Shown here: positions 41,139 through 50,052 of the stretch, piece after piece | How the letters are laid out: each line of letters begins with the position of its first letter | How positions within the stretch are numbered: position 1 is the first letter of the stretch | Source: Cryptosporangium arvum DSM 44712 | GTDB taxonomy: Bacteria; Actinomycetota; Actinomycetes; Mycobacteriales; Cryptosporangiaceae | Length of the DNA stretch: 64,000 nucleotides | Assembly (NCBI RefSeq): GCF_000585375.1 | Contig: NZ_KK073874.1 | Location: forward strand, 2,852,001 to 2,916,000 | Reading direction: 5' to 3' | Notes under the pieces: generated by a model | What the model saw: the letters and a program-made list of their open reading frames with translations, nothing else | Database searches by the model: none | Told to the model about the DNA's origin: nothing | Made by a program: the position numbers and the translations under genes

Positions 41139-42546
41139 GGGCGTCGACCTCCCGGAGCGGTTCGAGCAGGGCGGACAGATCAGTGATGTCGTGCAGGCCG
41201 GCGATCGCCTCCGCGAGCGCCCCGACGGCCTCGGCGGGAAGTGCTCGTCCGGCATTGTCGCGAAACTTGGTTGCGAGCTCGTCGAACGAGAGCGGATCAC
41301 CCGGCCCGCCCCGGTTGACCAGAACCTCCTCGGTGAGCTCCGTGCCGTCGTCCAGCCGGAGGGTGACCACGGCCGGGAACTGGTACGGGAAGATCGCGGT
41401 GCACTTCTCGTCCGGTTCCACCTCGACCAGCCGCATCAGCGCGCGCCGGTGCGGGTCGCGGGCCAGCTCGTCGGTGAAGTCGTCGAGCCCGACGCCGAGC
41501 CCTCCGCCGCCGAGCAGGCCGGCGACGAGCGTGTACGGGCCACTGAACTGGGCCATGTAGCCGGTCTCGGGGGCGCGCTTGACCTCGATCGGCTGGCCGA
41601 CCGTGGGGAGGTTCTGCCGGGGCACGCCGAGCCGGATCGACCGGATCGCCGCCGGGTCGACGCCCTTCGCGCGCAGGCGGCGGGCGGCGTCGATGCCGGC
41701 GTGGGTGAAGTGGTTGGCCGGGTACGGCTTGAAGAAGATGCCGGGCACGGCCCAGCTCTCCCCGAGGCCGTCGGTGATCTGGCTCGCGTCGAACACGCCG
41801 TGCAGCCAGGCCTGGAAGAAGCCGAACCGGCCTTCGAGCACGGTGGGCGGGCCGGTGAAGCCGTGACGCACCAGCCCGACCGCGCTCAGCGCCGCGTGCG
41901 CGGCCCAGCCGCAGTGCATCCGTTTCACGGTGCCGCCGGTGCGGTTGGCCTCGATCAGCCCGGACGCCATCGACGCGACGACCCCGATGACGTCGGTGGT
42001 GCGGGCGGCGTCCATCCCGTGCAGTCTCGCCGCGGCGACCGCAGCACCGACCGCGCCGCAGATCGACGTGGCGTGCTGGCCGTGCTCGAAGAACACGGAG
42101 TTGTTGGACTCCTGGTCGTAGCCGGCCATGCCGAGCCGGACCGCGGTCTCGAGCCCGACCGCGATCGCGGTCTCCAGCTGGGCGCCGCTCGCGTGCGTGG
42201 CCTCGGCGGCGGCGAGCGCGGCCGGGACGACGACCGCGCTGGGGTGCAGGACGGACGGCAGGTGGGTGTCGTCGTAGTCGAGCGAGTGGGCCAGCACGCC
42301 GTTGACGAACGCGGCCTGCGTGGCCGGGAGCTTCTCCGGCCGGCCGATCGCGGTGGCCTCGGGAGTGCCGCCCTGTTCGGCGGCCCAGCGCCGGGCCGCC
42401 CGGCTGGTCTCCAGCGACGCGGCCGCGACCGCGATGCCGAGGATGTCCAGGACGCGTTTGCGGACGCTGTCGGTGACCTCGCCCGGGAGATCGGCGGCGT
42501 CGGCCGCGAAGGCCCCGAGCCGCTGCGCGAGCGTCGGCTCAGCCAC
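41128..42546 (-). CDS. MmgE/PrpD-family protein (second in window)
   Basis: The 472-residue protein has FVNGVLAHSLDYDDTHLPSVLHPSAVVVPAALA, EHGQHATSICGAVGAA, KRMHCGWAAHAAL and FKPYPANHFTHAGIDAA, closer to the canonical PrpD pattern than the copy at 32517. It is predicted to be a dehydratase, decarboxylase or isomerase on a carboxylic acid. GTG start; it overlaps the cyclase gene by 8 bp. Confidence 0.9.
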   Translation of the reverse strand: MAEPTLAQRLGAFAADAADLPGEVTDSVRKRVLDILGIAVAAASLETSRAARRWAAEQGGTPEATAIGRPEKLPATQAAFVNGVLAHSLDYDDTHLPSVLHPSAVVVPAALAAAEATHASGAQLETAIAVGLETAVRLGMAGYDQESNNSVFFEHGQHATSICGAVGAAVAAARLHGMDAARTTDVIGVVASMASGLIEANRTGGTVKRMHCGWAAHAALSAVGLVRHGFTGPPTVLEGRFGFFQAWLHGVFDASQITDGLGESWAVPGIFFKPYPANHFTHAGIDAARRLRAKGVDPAAIRSIRLGVPRQNLPTVGQPIEVKRAPETGYMAQFSGPYTLVAGLLGGGGLGVGLDDFTDELARDPHRRALMRLVEVEPDEKCTAIFPYQFPAVVTLRLDDGTELTEEVLVNRGGPGDPLSFDELATKFRDNAGRALPAEAVGALAEAIAGLHDITDLSALLEPLREVDAHEL

Positions 42547-43357
42547 GTGCGCCGCCGTCGGAGACCAGGGCCAGCGGACGCACGGGGGAGCCGGTGGCGC
42601 CGAGCAGCTTCAGCGGCGCGAGCACGAACGTGAACTCGGCGACGCCGGCCGCGGCGAGCTCCTCGAGCGCCATCGCCTCGATCAGGTAGATGCCGTGCTC
42701 CACGAGCAGGACGTTGTGCGCGGGTAACGACGCGTGCCCTCCGCCGGGCGCGAGCCGCTCGAACGCGATCGTGTCGGCGCCGGCGGCGTGGATGCCCTTG
42801 GCGGCCAGCCACTTCGCCCCGGCCTCGGAGATCCCGGGCACGCCGGAGTCCCGGCCGACGTAGGCCTCGGCGCCGTCGTCGAACCGGCGCCCCCACCCGC
42901 TGCGGATCAGCACGACGTCACCGGGGCGCACCTCGGCCCGGGCGGACGCCTCCAGATCGGACACCGTGATCTCGTACCCGGGCTCGCACTCGGCGCCCAA
43001 CGCCGCGGGCACGTCGAGCAGTACCCCGCGGCGCACCATCGGCGCGATCGTGTGCACGCCGTGCTCGAGGTACCTGCCCCCGGCCACCGCCTCGTGCGCG
43101 TCCGCACCGCCGTGCAGTTTGCCCTGGAAGCTGACGTGCGCGAGCGCGTCGATGTGGGTTCCGACGTGGGTGCCGAGCACGATCAGGTCGTTGGCCGCCG
43201 ACGCGCCGTCGGCCCGCACCATGTCACCGTGCCGCCGGGGCAGCGTGTGGGTGTACGCGGGGTGGTTCGGGGACTGCGGCATGCCGGGGAAGAACGTGCG
43301 GCCGAGGTCGTGGATCGTCACGCCGGCCGCGACCGCGTCCAGTAACGCGTCGCTCAT
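42539..43357 (-). CDS. Cyclase-family metal hydrolase (kynurenine-formamidase-like)
   Basis: The 272-residue protein has HVGTHIDALAH, the H-x-G-T-H-x-D-x-x-x-H motif at H64-H74 that binds the metal in KynB-type cyclases and formamidases. It could hydrolyse a formamide, lactone or cyclic amide produced in the same pathway. It overlaps the CoA-transferase gene by 4 bp. Confidence 0.9.
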   Translation of the reverse strand: MSDALLDAVAAGVTIHDLGRTFFPGMPQSPNHPAYTHTLPRRHGDMVRADGASAANDLIVLGTHVGTHIDALAHVSFQGKLHGGADAHEAVAGGRYLEHGVHTIAPMVRRGVLLDVPAALGAECEPGYEITVSDLEASARAEVRPGDVVLIRSGWGRRFDDGAEAYVGRDSGVPGISEAGAKWLAAKGIHAAGADTIAFERLAPGGGHASLPAHNVLLVEHGIYLIEAMALEELAAAGVAEFTFVLAPLKLLGATGSPVRPLALVSDGGARG

Positions 43358-44559
43358 CGGATCACCTCACGGTCGCGCAGGGCCTGGATCTCGTCGGCGC
43401 TGAGGCCGGCCTCGGTGAGCACCTCGTCGGTGTCGGCGCCCAGCGCCCGGCCGGGGAACCGGATCCGCCCCGGTGTCTCCGACATGCGCCAGAGGACGTT
43501 GTGCTGGAGCACGCGCCCCAGCTCGTCGTCGTCGACCTCGGTGAGCATCTGCGTCTCGCGCACGTGGACGTCCTCCACCAGGTCCTTCGCGGTGTAGACC
43601 GGGGCGATCGCCGCACCGGCCCCGGTGAACGCGGCGAGCACGTCGTCGCGGGTGCGTGCGCCGATCCAGTCGCCGACGTACGCGTCGAGCTCGTCGACGT
43701 GCGCCGCCCGGCCGCGGCCGGTCGCGAACCAGGGCTCCTCGATGACCTCGGGGTGCCCGACCAGGCGCAACACCCGCTCGGCGATCGACTGCGCGCTCGT
43801 CGAGATCGCGACCCAGCTGCCGTCGGCGGTGCGGTAGGTGTTGCGCGGGGCGTTGTTCGTCGAGCGGTTGCCGTGGCGCTGCTCGATCTCGCCGGTCTGC
43901 TGGTAGACGGTGGGCCCGGGCCCGACCGCGGTCATGATCGGCGCCAGGATGCTGAGGTCGACGACCTGACCCCGGCCGGTGCGGTCGCGGTGCCGGAGCG
44001 CCATCAGCGCCGCCGACGACGCGGCCAGCCCGCAGATGCTGTCGGCGAGGCCGAAGCTCGGCAGCGTGGGCGGCCCGTCGGCGGCACCGGTCAGCGCCGC
44101 GAACCCGCTCATCGCCTCCGCGAGCGTGCCGAACCCGGCGCGGGAGGAGTACGGGCCGGTCTGACCGAAACCGGTGAGGCGCACGAGCACGAGCCCGGGG
44201 TTCACGGCGTGCAGCGTCTCGGGGCCCAGCCCCCAGCGCTCCAGCGTGCCGGGACGGAAGTTCTCGACCAGCACGTCGGCGCGGGCCGCGAGCTTCGTCA
44301 GCGCGGCGGCACCGTCCGGATCGGAGAGGTTGAGCGCGACCGTGCGCTTGTTCCGGCTGATCTCTTTCCACCAGATCGGCACGCCGTCCTTCTGGCCGCC
44401 GTGCCCGCGCATGCTGTCGCCGGTGCGCGGGTGCTCGATCTTGATCACGTCGGCGCCGTAGTCGCCGAGGATCTGGCACGCGAGCGGGCCGGCCAGGATC
44501 GTCGAGACGTCCAGGACTCTCAGCCCGTGGAGCGGTCCGTTCTCCGGTGGGCCCGTCAT
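43354..44559 (-). CDS. CaiB/BaiF-family (class III) CoA-transferase
   Basis: The 401-residue protein has GLRVLDVSTILAGPLACQILGDYGADVIKIEHPRTGD and NKRTVALNLSDPDG. The catalytic Asp is D173 in FGLADSICG. Such enzymes activate carboxylates by moving CoA from another acyl-CoA. It is the first gene of a four-gene operon transcribed away from the SDR gene. RBS TTGGAG precedes the ATG. Confidence 0.94.
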   Translation of the reverse strand: MTGPPENGPLHGLRVLDVSTILAGPLACQILGDYGADVIKIEHPRTGDSMRGHGGQKDGVPIWWKEISRNKRTVALNLSDPDGAAALTKLAARADVLVENFRPGTLERWGLGPETLHAVNPGLVLVRLTGFGQTGPYSSRAGFGTLAEAMSGFAALTGAADGPPTLPSFGLADSICGLAASSAALMALRHRDRTGRGQVVDLSILAPIMTAVGPGPTVYQQTGEIEQRHGNRSTNNAPRNTYRTADGSWVAISTSAQSIAERVLRLVGHPEVIEEPWFATGRGRAAHVDELDAYVGDWIGARTRDDVLAAFTGAGAAIAPVYTAKDLVEDVHVRETQMLTEVDDDELGRVLQHNVLWRMSETPGRIRFPGRALGADTDEVLTEAGLSADEIQALRDREVIR

Positions 44560-44590
44560 CGTTCCGCTCCAAGAAACGCCATGCGGGGAC

Positions 44591-44696
44591 TCTATACCCG
44601 CGTGGAGGGCATGGTGAAGGTCATGGACCCGTCAATGTCGTTTCTCCGTACCGGCCAGCGGAACGCTTGAGTTGTAGTGTGTGATCGTCATACAAT
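44591..44696. promoter_or_regulatory. Divergent promoter region with GntR-motif site A
   Basis: On the plus strand TTGAGT (44667-44672) and TACAAT (44691-44696) are 18 bp apart, with the expected start at about the SDR ATG. ATCGTCATACAAT at 44684-44696 (complement ATTGTATGACGAT) covers that -10. On the minus strand TATAGA (44596-44591) could be the -10 of the CoA-transferase operon, inside GCGGG/CCCGC arms. Confidence 0.6.
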
Positions 44697-44702
44697 CGAC
44701 GA

Positions 44703-45434
44703 ATGGATTCGACGGCGGTGGTCACCGGGGCGGCGCGGGGTATCGGACGGGAGGTGGTCCGGCGGCTTCGCGCGGAGGGCTACCGGGTGGTCGCGGTCGA
44801 CCGGGACCCCGGGGTGGCCGCGCTGGCCGAGGACGGCCGGGTGGTGACCGTCACCGCGGACGTCACCGCGGACGACACGCCCGCCGCGGCGATCGGCCGG
44901 GCGGTGAGCGAATTCGGGCGGCTCGACCTGCTGGTGAACAACGCCGCGCGCTTTCTCCGCCGGTCGATCGCCGACACCACCGACGACGACTTCGACACGT
45001 TGTTCGCGACGAACGTCCGGCCGGCGTTCCGGCTCGCCCGGGCCGCCCTCCCGCACCTGGAGCGCACGCGCGGCAGCATCGTGAACACCGCGTCGATCTC
45101 CGGGCTCGTCGGCGTCGCGAACCAGAGCGTCTACGCGATGACGAAGGGAGCGATCGTCCAGCTCACCCGGCAGCTCGCGATCGAGTACGCGGCCCGCGGC
45201 GTGCGGATCAACGCGGTCGCGCCCGGCGCCGTCGACACCGGGTTCATGGACGAGGCACGCCGGGCCGACCCGGACCCCGCGGCGAGCCTCGCGGTCACGC
45301 TGGGCAACCATCCGATCGGACGGATGTCGACGCCCGACGAGGTCGCCCGCGCGATCGTGTTCCTGGCCGCTCCGGAGTCGTCCGGCATCACCGGCACGAT
45401 CCTGAGCGTCGACGGCGGCTACGTCGCGCGCTGA
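44703..45434 (+). CDS. SDR-family oxidoreductase
   Basis: The 243-residue classical short-chain dehydrogenase has TGAARGIG (cofactor), NNAARF, the Ser region NTASISG and the catalytic YAMTK. The Asp after the second strand (VAVDRD) favours NAD(H). It may oxidize a hydroxyacid intermediate. There is no RBS and the predicted transcript begins at the ATG, suggesting leaderless translation. The 3' end overlaps the convergent gene by 16 bp. Confidence 0.92.
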   Translation: MDSTAVVTGAARGIGREVVRRLRAEGYRVVAVDRDPGVAALAEDGRVVTVTADVTADDTPAAAIGRAVSEFGRLDLLVNNAARFLRRSIADTTDDDFDTLFATNVRPAFRLARAALPHLERTRGSIVNTASISGLVGVANQSVYAMTKGAIVQLTRQLAIEYAARGVRINAVAPGAVDTGFMDEARRADPDPAASLAVTLGNHPIGRMSTPDEVARAIVFLAAPESSGITGTILSVDGGYVAR

Positions 45435-46174
45435 GCCTCCTCCAGCAGGATCGGGGCGGCCGAGGTGACCGAGTGGATGCCGAGCACGGAGGCGATCTCC
45501 ATGACCTCGAGGATCTCCCGGGGGGTCGCGCCGTACCCGATCGCGTTCTCGATGTGCAGCTTCAGCCCGCTGACGTACAGGTGCGTGGCCGCCGTGTCGA
45601 ACGCGATGTAGACGAACTCCTTGACCTTCGGCTCGAGCGTCCCGCTCCGCCACGGCAGCGAGGAGAACTCGGTGTACGCGGCGAACATCTCGGGGTCGAG
45701 TTCCAGCATCTCGTCCCAGAACGAATGCCAGTAGCCCCGCGTCGCGGTGAAGTCCGCCTTCAGCCGTTCCTGGTACTCGTCCAGCGGCGCCGGCCCGTTC
45801 CGCAGGCCCTTCTCCTCGAGCACCTGGACGAGAACCGGCACGCCGACGTTCATCGCGTGGATACCGAGCGTCGCGGTGAGCTCCAGCACCTCCATGATCT
45901 CGGCCGGGGTGGCGCCCAGCGACAGCGCCGCCCGGATGTGCTGACGCACGCCCGGCAGGTACAGGTGCGTGGCGTTCGCGTCGATCGCGATGTAGAGGAA
46001 CTCCTTGACCTTCGGCTCGAGCGTGCCGGTGCGCCACGGCACGGCCGACAGGTTCAGGTACGCGGCCAGGAACTCCGGGTCGAGCCGGAGCACGCTCTCC
46101 CAGGTGTCGCTCCACGTTCCGCGCACCCGGACGAACTCCTGCTTGATCTCTTCCTGCCGTGCGGTGAGGGTCAT
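45419..46174 (-). CDS. Double-domain carboxymuconolactone decarboxylase (CMD)-family protein
   Basis: The 251-residue protein is an internal duplication. The halves (residues about 1-125 and 126-251) share LEPKVKEFLYIAID/LEPKVKEFVYIAFD, ATHLYLPGVRQHI/ATHLYVSGLKLHI and GATPAEIMEVLELTATLGIHAM/GATPREILEVMEIASVLGIHSV. The CxxC of AhpD is absent, so peroxidase activity is unlikely; a decarboxylase or isomerase role is inferred. It is the last gene of the large operon, and its start overlaps the dehydrogenase stop (TGATG). Confidence 0.88.
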   Translation of the reverse strand: MTLTARQEEIKQEFVRVRGTWSDTWESVLRLDPEFLAAYLNLSAVPWRTGTLEPKVKEFLYIAIDANATHLYLPGVRQHIRAALSLGATPAEIMEVLELTATLGIHAMNVGVPVLVQVLEEKGLRNGPAPLDEYQERLKADFTATRGYWHSFWDEMLELDPEMFAAYTEFSSLPWRSGTLEPKVKEFVYIAFDTAATHLYVSGLKLHIENAIGYGATPREILEVMEIASVLGIHSVTSAAPILLEEAQRAT

Positions 46175-47034
46175 GCCGACGCGTCCTTTCGCAGCCAGTT
46201 CACGATCTCGGTGTGGTCGGCGTTCGGCTCGAGTGCCTCGGCCGCGCGGGCCCACAGTTCGACGGCCGCGTGGCCGAGCGGGTCGGGCGCGCCCACCTGG
46301 TCGGCCAGGCCGGTCGCGATCCGCATGTCCTTGAGCATCAGCCGCAGCCCGAAGCCCGAGTCGTACGTGCCGGGCAGGATGAAGTTCGGCCACTTGTTCT
46401 CGGTCGATCCGCTCCGGCCGCTGGAGCCGTTGAAGATCGACACCATCGTCTCCGGGTCGAGGCCGAAGCGTTCGCCGGCCAGGATCGCCTCGCTGGTCAC
46501 CAGCAGGTGGGTGGCCGAGAGCAGGTTGTTCAGCGCCTTGACCGCGTGGCCGCTGCCGACCGCGCCGGTCCGGGTGACGGTGCCGAGCGGCGCCAGCACC
46601 GGCGCTACGCGGTCGAGGTCGGCCGGCTCGCCACCGGCCATGATCGTGAGCGTCCCGGTGCGGGCCCTGGCGACCCCGCCGGAGACCGGGGCGTCGACGA
46701 GCGTCACGCCCCGGGCGGCCAGCTCGGCCGCCAGTTCGCGGGTACGCAGGGGCTCCGACGAGCTCATGTCGACCACGACCGTGCCCGGCCCGGCGACGAA
46801 TCCCTCGTCGTGCAGGGTCGCCCCGACGGCGGAGGAGCCGGGCAGCATCAGCACGACGACGGAGGCGTCGCGGACCGCGTCGGCCAGGGTGTCGGCTGCC
46901 GTTCCGCCGAGCTCGGCGAGCGCGCGGAGGGCCGCCGGGTCCAGGTCGAACCCGTGTACGGCGTGATCCGCGCCGAGCAGGCGCGCCGCCATCGGCGCAC
47001 CCATGTTGCCCAGGCCGACGAACGCGATCGTCAT
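46171..47034 (-). CDS. 3-hydroxyisobutyrate dehydrogenase-like (beta-hydroxyacid) dehydrogenase 1
   Basis: The 287-residue protein has NAD motif AFVGLGNMGAPMAARLL and substrate loop DAPVSGGVARARTGTLTIMAGG. The catalytic Lys region is GSGHAVKALNNLLSA. It probably oxidizes a beta-hydroxy acid or tartronate-semialdehyde-type compound. ATG 47034 overlaps the cupin stop (ATGA). Confidence 0.92.
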   Translation of the reverse strand: MTIAFVGLGNMGAPMAARLLGADHAVHGFDLDPAALRALAELGGTAADTLADAVRDASVVVLMLPGSSAVGATLHDEGFVAGPGTVVVDMSSSEPLRTRELAAELAARGVTLVDAPVSGGVARARTGTLTIMAGGEPADLDRVAPVLAPLGTVTRTGAVGSGHAVKALNNLLSATHLLVTSEAILAGERFGLDPETMVSIFNGSSGRSGSTENKWPNFILPGTYDSGFGLRLMLKDMRIATGLADQVGAPDPLGHAAVELWARAAEALEPNADHTEIVNWLRKDASA

Positions 47035-47402
47035 GACGTGTACTCCGCGTCGGAGACCTCGTCGGCCCACCGGGTGACGCCGAGCGAGATCGCGGTGTGC
47101 GAGAGGAACGAGTCGGTGGTGGCGCCGTGCCAGTGCCGTTCACCGGCGGGCACCCACACCGTGTCGCCGACCGCGAGCGCCTGCGGCGAGCCCCCGTCGG
47201 AGCAGATCAACCCCCGGCCGGCGAGCACCTGGAGGATCTGCCCGTGCTCGTGGGTGTGCCAGAACGTGCGCGCTCCGGGCGTGAAGAAGACCGTGGTGAT
47301 CGTCGTGCCGTCGGTCCCAGGCAGCACCGGATCGAACCACGCCTCGCCGGTGATCGTCGCCGGACGCTGCTCGGACGGACCTGGTCCACGGACGATCTTC
47401 AT
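47031..47402 (-). CDS. Small cupin-domain protein
   Basis: The 123-residue single cupin has motif 1 FWHTHEHGQILQVLAGRG (HxH plus E/Q pattern) and motif 2 PAGERHWHGA, enough for a metal-binding site. It is similar to small cupins found with hydroxyacid dehydrogenases and CMD proteins. It may be an isomerase, dioxygenase or decarboxylase. It overlaps both neighbours by 4 bp. Confidence 0.88.
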   Translation of the reverse strand: MKIVRGPGPSEQRPATITGEAWFDPVLPGTDGTTITTVFFTPGARTFWHTHEHGQILQVLAGRGLICSDGGSPQALAVGDTVWVPAGERHWHGATTDSFLSHTAISLGVTRWADEVSDAEYTS

Positions 47403-48292
47403 GACGTCTCCTCATCCGGAGTGTGCAGGCGGACCCCACCGGAGAGGTCGCCGATGGCGTCGACGACCCTGTTGCTGATCTCGTCGGCGTAGCCGAGCGC
47501 CCGGGCCAGCCCGAAGCTCGCCAGCGGACCGGCCGAGTTCGGGCTCGCGACCCCCAGCCGCGCCACGAGCTCGACGTAGAGGTTGACGTCCTTGAGCATC
47601 AGCGTGTTCGTCAGCCCACCGCGCAGGTAGTCGCCGTGGACGATCTTCGGGAACCGGTTGAGCGTCGCGAAGTTGACGCCCGATCCGGCGTTGAGCACGG
47701 CCAGCAGCACGTCGAGGTCGAGCCCGGCCTTCTTGCCCGCGACCATCACCTCGGCGGTGGCCGACAGCGCGATCGCGTTGAGGAAGTTGTTCAGCAGCTT
47801 CACGGTGTGCCCCGACCCGCTCGGCCCGCAGTGGAAGATCGTCGCGGCGAACAGCTCCAGCACCGGCCGCGCCTGCTCCAGCACGTCGGGTGCGCCGCCG
47901 ACCATCAGCGTCAGCGTGCCCTTCTCGGCCGCGGCCGCCCCACCGGACACCCCGGCGTCGAGGTAGGCGGCACCGCGCTCGGCCAGCCGCCGGTGCATGC
48001 GGACGGTCGATTCGGGCGCGGCGGTCGAGAGGTCCACGACGATCTGCCCCGGCCGTGCGCCGGGCAGCACCCCGCCGAGCACGACGTCCTCGACCGCGGC
48101 GCTGTCGGGCAGCGACAGCAACACCAGGTCGCTGGCGGCGGTGACGTCCGCGACCGAGGACGCGGGGGACGCCCCGGCGTCGACCACGTTCGACGCGCGC
48201 ACGTCGAAGCCGAGCACGGGGCGACCCGCGCCGGTGATGCGGGCCGACACCCGCCCGCCCATGTTGCCGAGCCCCACGAAGCCGACCCTCAT
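47399..48292 (-). CDS. 3-hydroxyisobutyrate dehydrogenase-like dehydrogenase 2
   Basis: The 297-residue protein has VGFVGLGNMGGRVSARI, DAGVSGGAAAAEKGTLTLMVGG and GSGHTVKLLNNFLNA with the catalytic Lys. It is only distantly similar to the copy at 46171 (different N-terminal and C-terminal segments), so the two probably act on different intermediates. ATG 48292 overlaps the MBL stop (TGATG); GTG 48298 is an alternative. Confidence 0.92.
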   Translation of the reverse strand: MRVGFVGLGNMGGRVSARITGAGRPVLGFDVRASNVVDAGASPASSVADVTAASDLVLLSLPDSAAVEDVVLGGVLPGARPGQIVVDLSTAAPESTVRMHRRLAERGAAYLDAGVSGGAAAAEKGTLTLMVGGAPDVLEQARPVLELFAATIFHCGPSGSGHTVKLLNNFLNAIALSATAEVMVAGKKAGLDLDVLLAVLNAGSGVNFATLNRFPKIVHGDYLRGGLTNTLMLKDVNLYVELVARLGVASPNSAGPLASFGLARALGYADEISNRVVDAIGDLSGGVRLHTPDEETS

Positions 48293-49098
48293 CAGCACTC
48301 CTCTCCGATCGTGGCCGCGAGCCCGGCGAGCACGCCGCCGGTGACCGGCGTGAACCGGCGCAGCGTGTCGGGGTCGTGGCCGGTCACCAGGTGGCGCACC
48401 GCGCCGGACGCGAGCTGCCCGCGGATCCGCGCGAACGCGTCGTACATCGCGACCACGTCGGCCACCTGCGTGAACGGCATGTCCCGCTGGTACTCCTCGT
48501 AGTAGTGCACCGAGTCCGAGGCCAGCAGGACGACGCCGTCGCTGGTCTCGGCGGTGACGACGCTCTGCCCCGGCGTGTGGCCACCGACCCGCGTCACCAG
48601 GACGCCGGGGGCGACCACGACCGAATCGGTGAACGGGCGCAGCCGGCCCTCGGCCCCCGCCTGACGCAACCGGTCGATCTCCGCGTCCTCGACCGAGTGG
48701 TGCACGAGCGTGCGGCCGGCGTGCGGGCCGGTCCAGAACGCGTACTCGGCCGCCGCGATCGTCAGCGGGGACGCCGGGAACAGGTCGAGGTTGCCGATGT
48801 GGTCGTAGTGCGCGTGGGTGATCACGACCGGTGGACCGGCGCCCCGGTCCACTCCGAGCGCGTCGAACGCCGCCACCGGTTCGACGAGCGTCGTGCGGTT
48901 GCGGCGGGCGCCACCCGCCGCGGAGAAGCCGGTGTCCACCACGACCGTGCGTGCGGAGTTGCGCAGCACCCAGAAGAAGTAGTCCATGCCGATCGGCCCG
49001 TCCGGCTCGGCGTACAGGTGGTGGTTGAGGTAGACCTCGCTGCGCACGGTCTGCCGGGTCCCGTAGCGCACGATCGTGAGCTGGTACCGCTCGCTCAT
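48292..49098 (-). CDS. MBL-fold metallohydrolase (lactonase-like) 1
   Basis: The 268-residue protein has the zinc motif HAHYDHIGN, then VVDTGFSAAG before it and GGHTPGQS and LVTGHD after it. The layout resembles AHL/lactone hydrolases. In this context it may hydrolyse a lactone or cyclic ester formed in catabolism rather than a signal. It overlaps the DUF6282 gene by ATGA. Confidence 0.9.
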   Translation of the reverse strand: MSERYQLTIVRYGTRQTVRSEVYLNHHLYAEPDGPIGMDYFFWVLRNSARTVVVDTGFSAAGGARRNRTTLVEPVAAFDALGVDRGAGPPVVITHAHYDHIGNLDLFPASPLTIAAAEYAFWTGPHAGRTLVHHSVEDAEIDRLRQAGAEGRLRPFTDSVVVAPGVLVTRVGGHTPGQSVVTAETSDGVVLLASDSVHYYEEYQRDMPFTQVADVVAMYDAFARIRGQLASGAVRHLVTGHDPDTLRRFTPVTGGVLAGLAATIGEEC

Positions 49099-50051
49099 GT
49101 CAGGAGCAGCCGGCCGCCGTTGCCGCCCAGCAGCCGCCGGATGTCCGCCTCGGCGAGACCGGCGTCGAGCAGCCCGCGCGCGGCCCGCCGGTAGAGCGTC
49201 ACCGGCAGCGGGTTGGTCTTCTGGCCCGAGTCCGAGGACAGGATCGTCTGCTCGACGCCGACGGCCTTGATGAACGAGAGGAGCTCGTCGAGGCTGCGCC
49301 GCCGCTCGGGCTTGCCCCAGTACATGATCGCGCAGTGCTCGATGTAGACGCCCTGGCGCGCCCACGCGGCCGCCTGCTCCACCGACGCCCCGACGACGAA
49401 CACCGGGTGGTTGATCAGGATGCGTCCCACCCCGGCCTCGATCGCGGCGTCGATCAGCGCCTGCGACTCGGTGACGCCGAGGTGCCCGCAGGTCAGCACG
49501 GCGTCCTCGGCGGCGATCACCGCGAGGATGTCACGCACCTCCGGCAGCACCGCGCCGTTCTCGCCGAGGATCGAGATCACCTCGTTGTCGCGCAGCCGCA
49601 CCTCCGGCGTCGGGAAGCCGGTGTCGTGGTGCTCGTGGTGGCTGACGTGGGCCGCCGACGAGAGCGTGGGGAACCACACCATCCGCCCGCCCATGCGCAG
49701 CGCGAGTTCGACCGCGTACGGGTTGAGGCCGCCGACCGTGCGGTTGAGCGCGATCCCGCCGTAGACCTCGGTCGGGAGGTCGTCGAGCCCGGCCGCACGC
49801 AGCGCCAGGATGTCGGTGACCATGCTGTGGTGGTGCGACTTCGCCACGATCGCGCGGAATCCGGCCGCCGACGCGTCCCGGGCGGCGTCGAGGATGCTCA
49901 TCCGCCGCGGGAACGGGCTCGGCCCGGGGTGCTGGTGCAGGTCCACCGCGCCGACGAGCAGCGCGTCGGCCTCCGGGTCGGGTGTCGCGCGGTCCTCGTC
50001 GGCGGCCGGGTTGAACGGGTAATCGACTGCAGTCACGTGGAACGTCCTCAC
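49095..50051 (-). CDS. DUF6282-family amidohydrolase-like protein 1
   Basis: The 318-residue protein has metal-ligand-like motifs in TIM-barrel order: DLHQHPG, KSHHH, LTCGHLG, INHP and LSSDSG. This is the amidohydrolase pattern with divergent spacing seen in DUF6282. It has a paralog at 63018 in a similar gene context. It probably hydrolyses a C-N or C-O bond; the substrate is unknown. It starts 1 bp after the ABC ATPase stop. Confidence 0.82.
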   Translation of the reverse strand: MRTFHVTAVDYPFNPAADEDRATPDPEADALLVGAVDLHQHPGPSPFPRRMSILDAARDASAAGFRAIVAKSHHHSMVTDILALRAAGLDDLPTEVYGGIALNRTVGGLNPYAVELALRMGGRMVWFPTLSSAAHVSHHEHHDTGFPTPEVRLRDNEVISILGENGAVLPEVRDILAVIAAEDAVLTCGHLGVTESQALIDAAIEAGVGRILINHPVFVVGASVEQAAAWARQGVYIEHCAIMYWGKPERRRSLDELLSFIKAVGVEQTILSSDSGQKTNPLPVTLYRRAARGLLDAGLAEADIRRLLGGNGGRLLLT

Positions 50052-50052
50052 C

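Noticed and set aside
48292-49098. Quorum-quenching AHL lactonase
   Set aside because: The motif fits lactonases in general, but the gene is embedded in a catabolic operon with no signalling genes.
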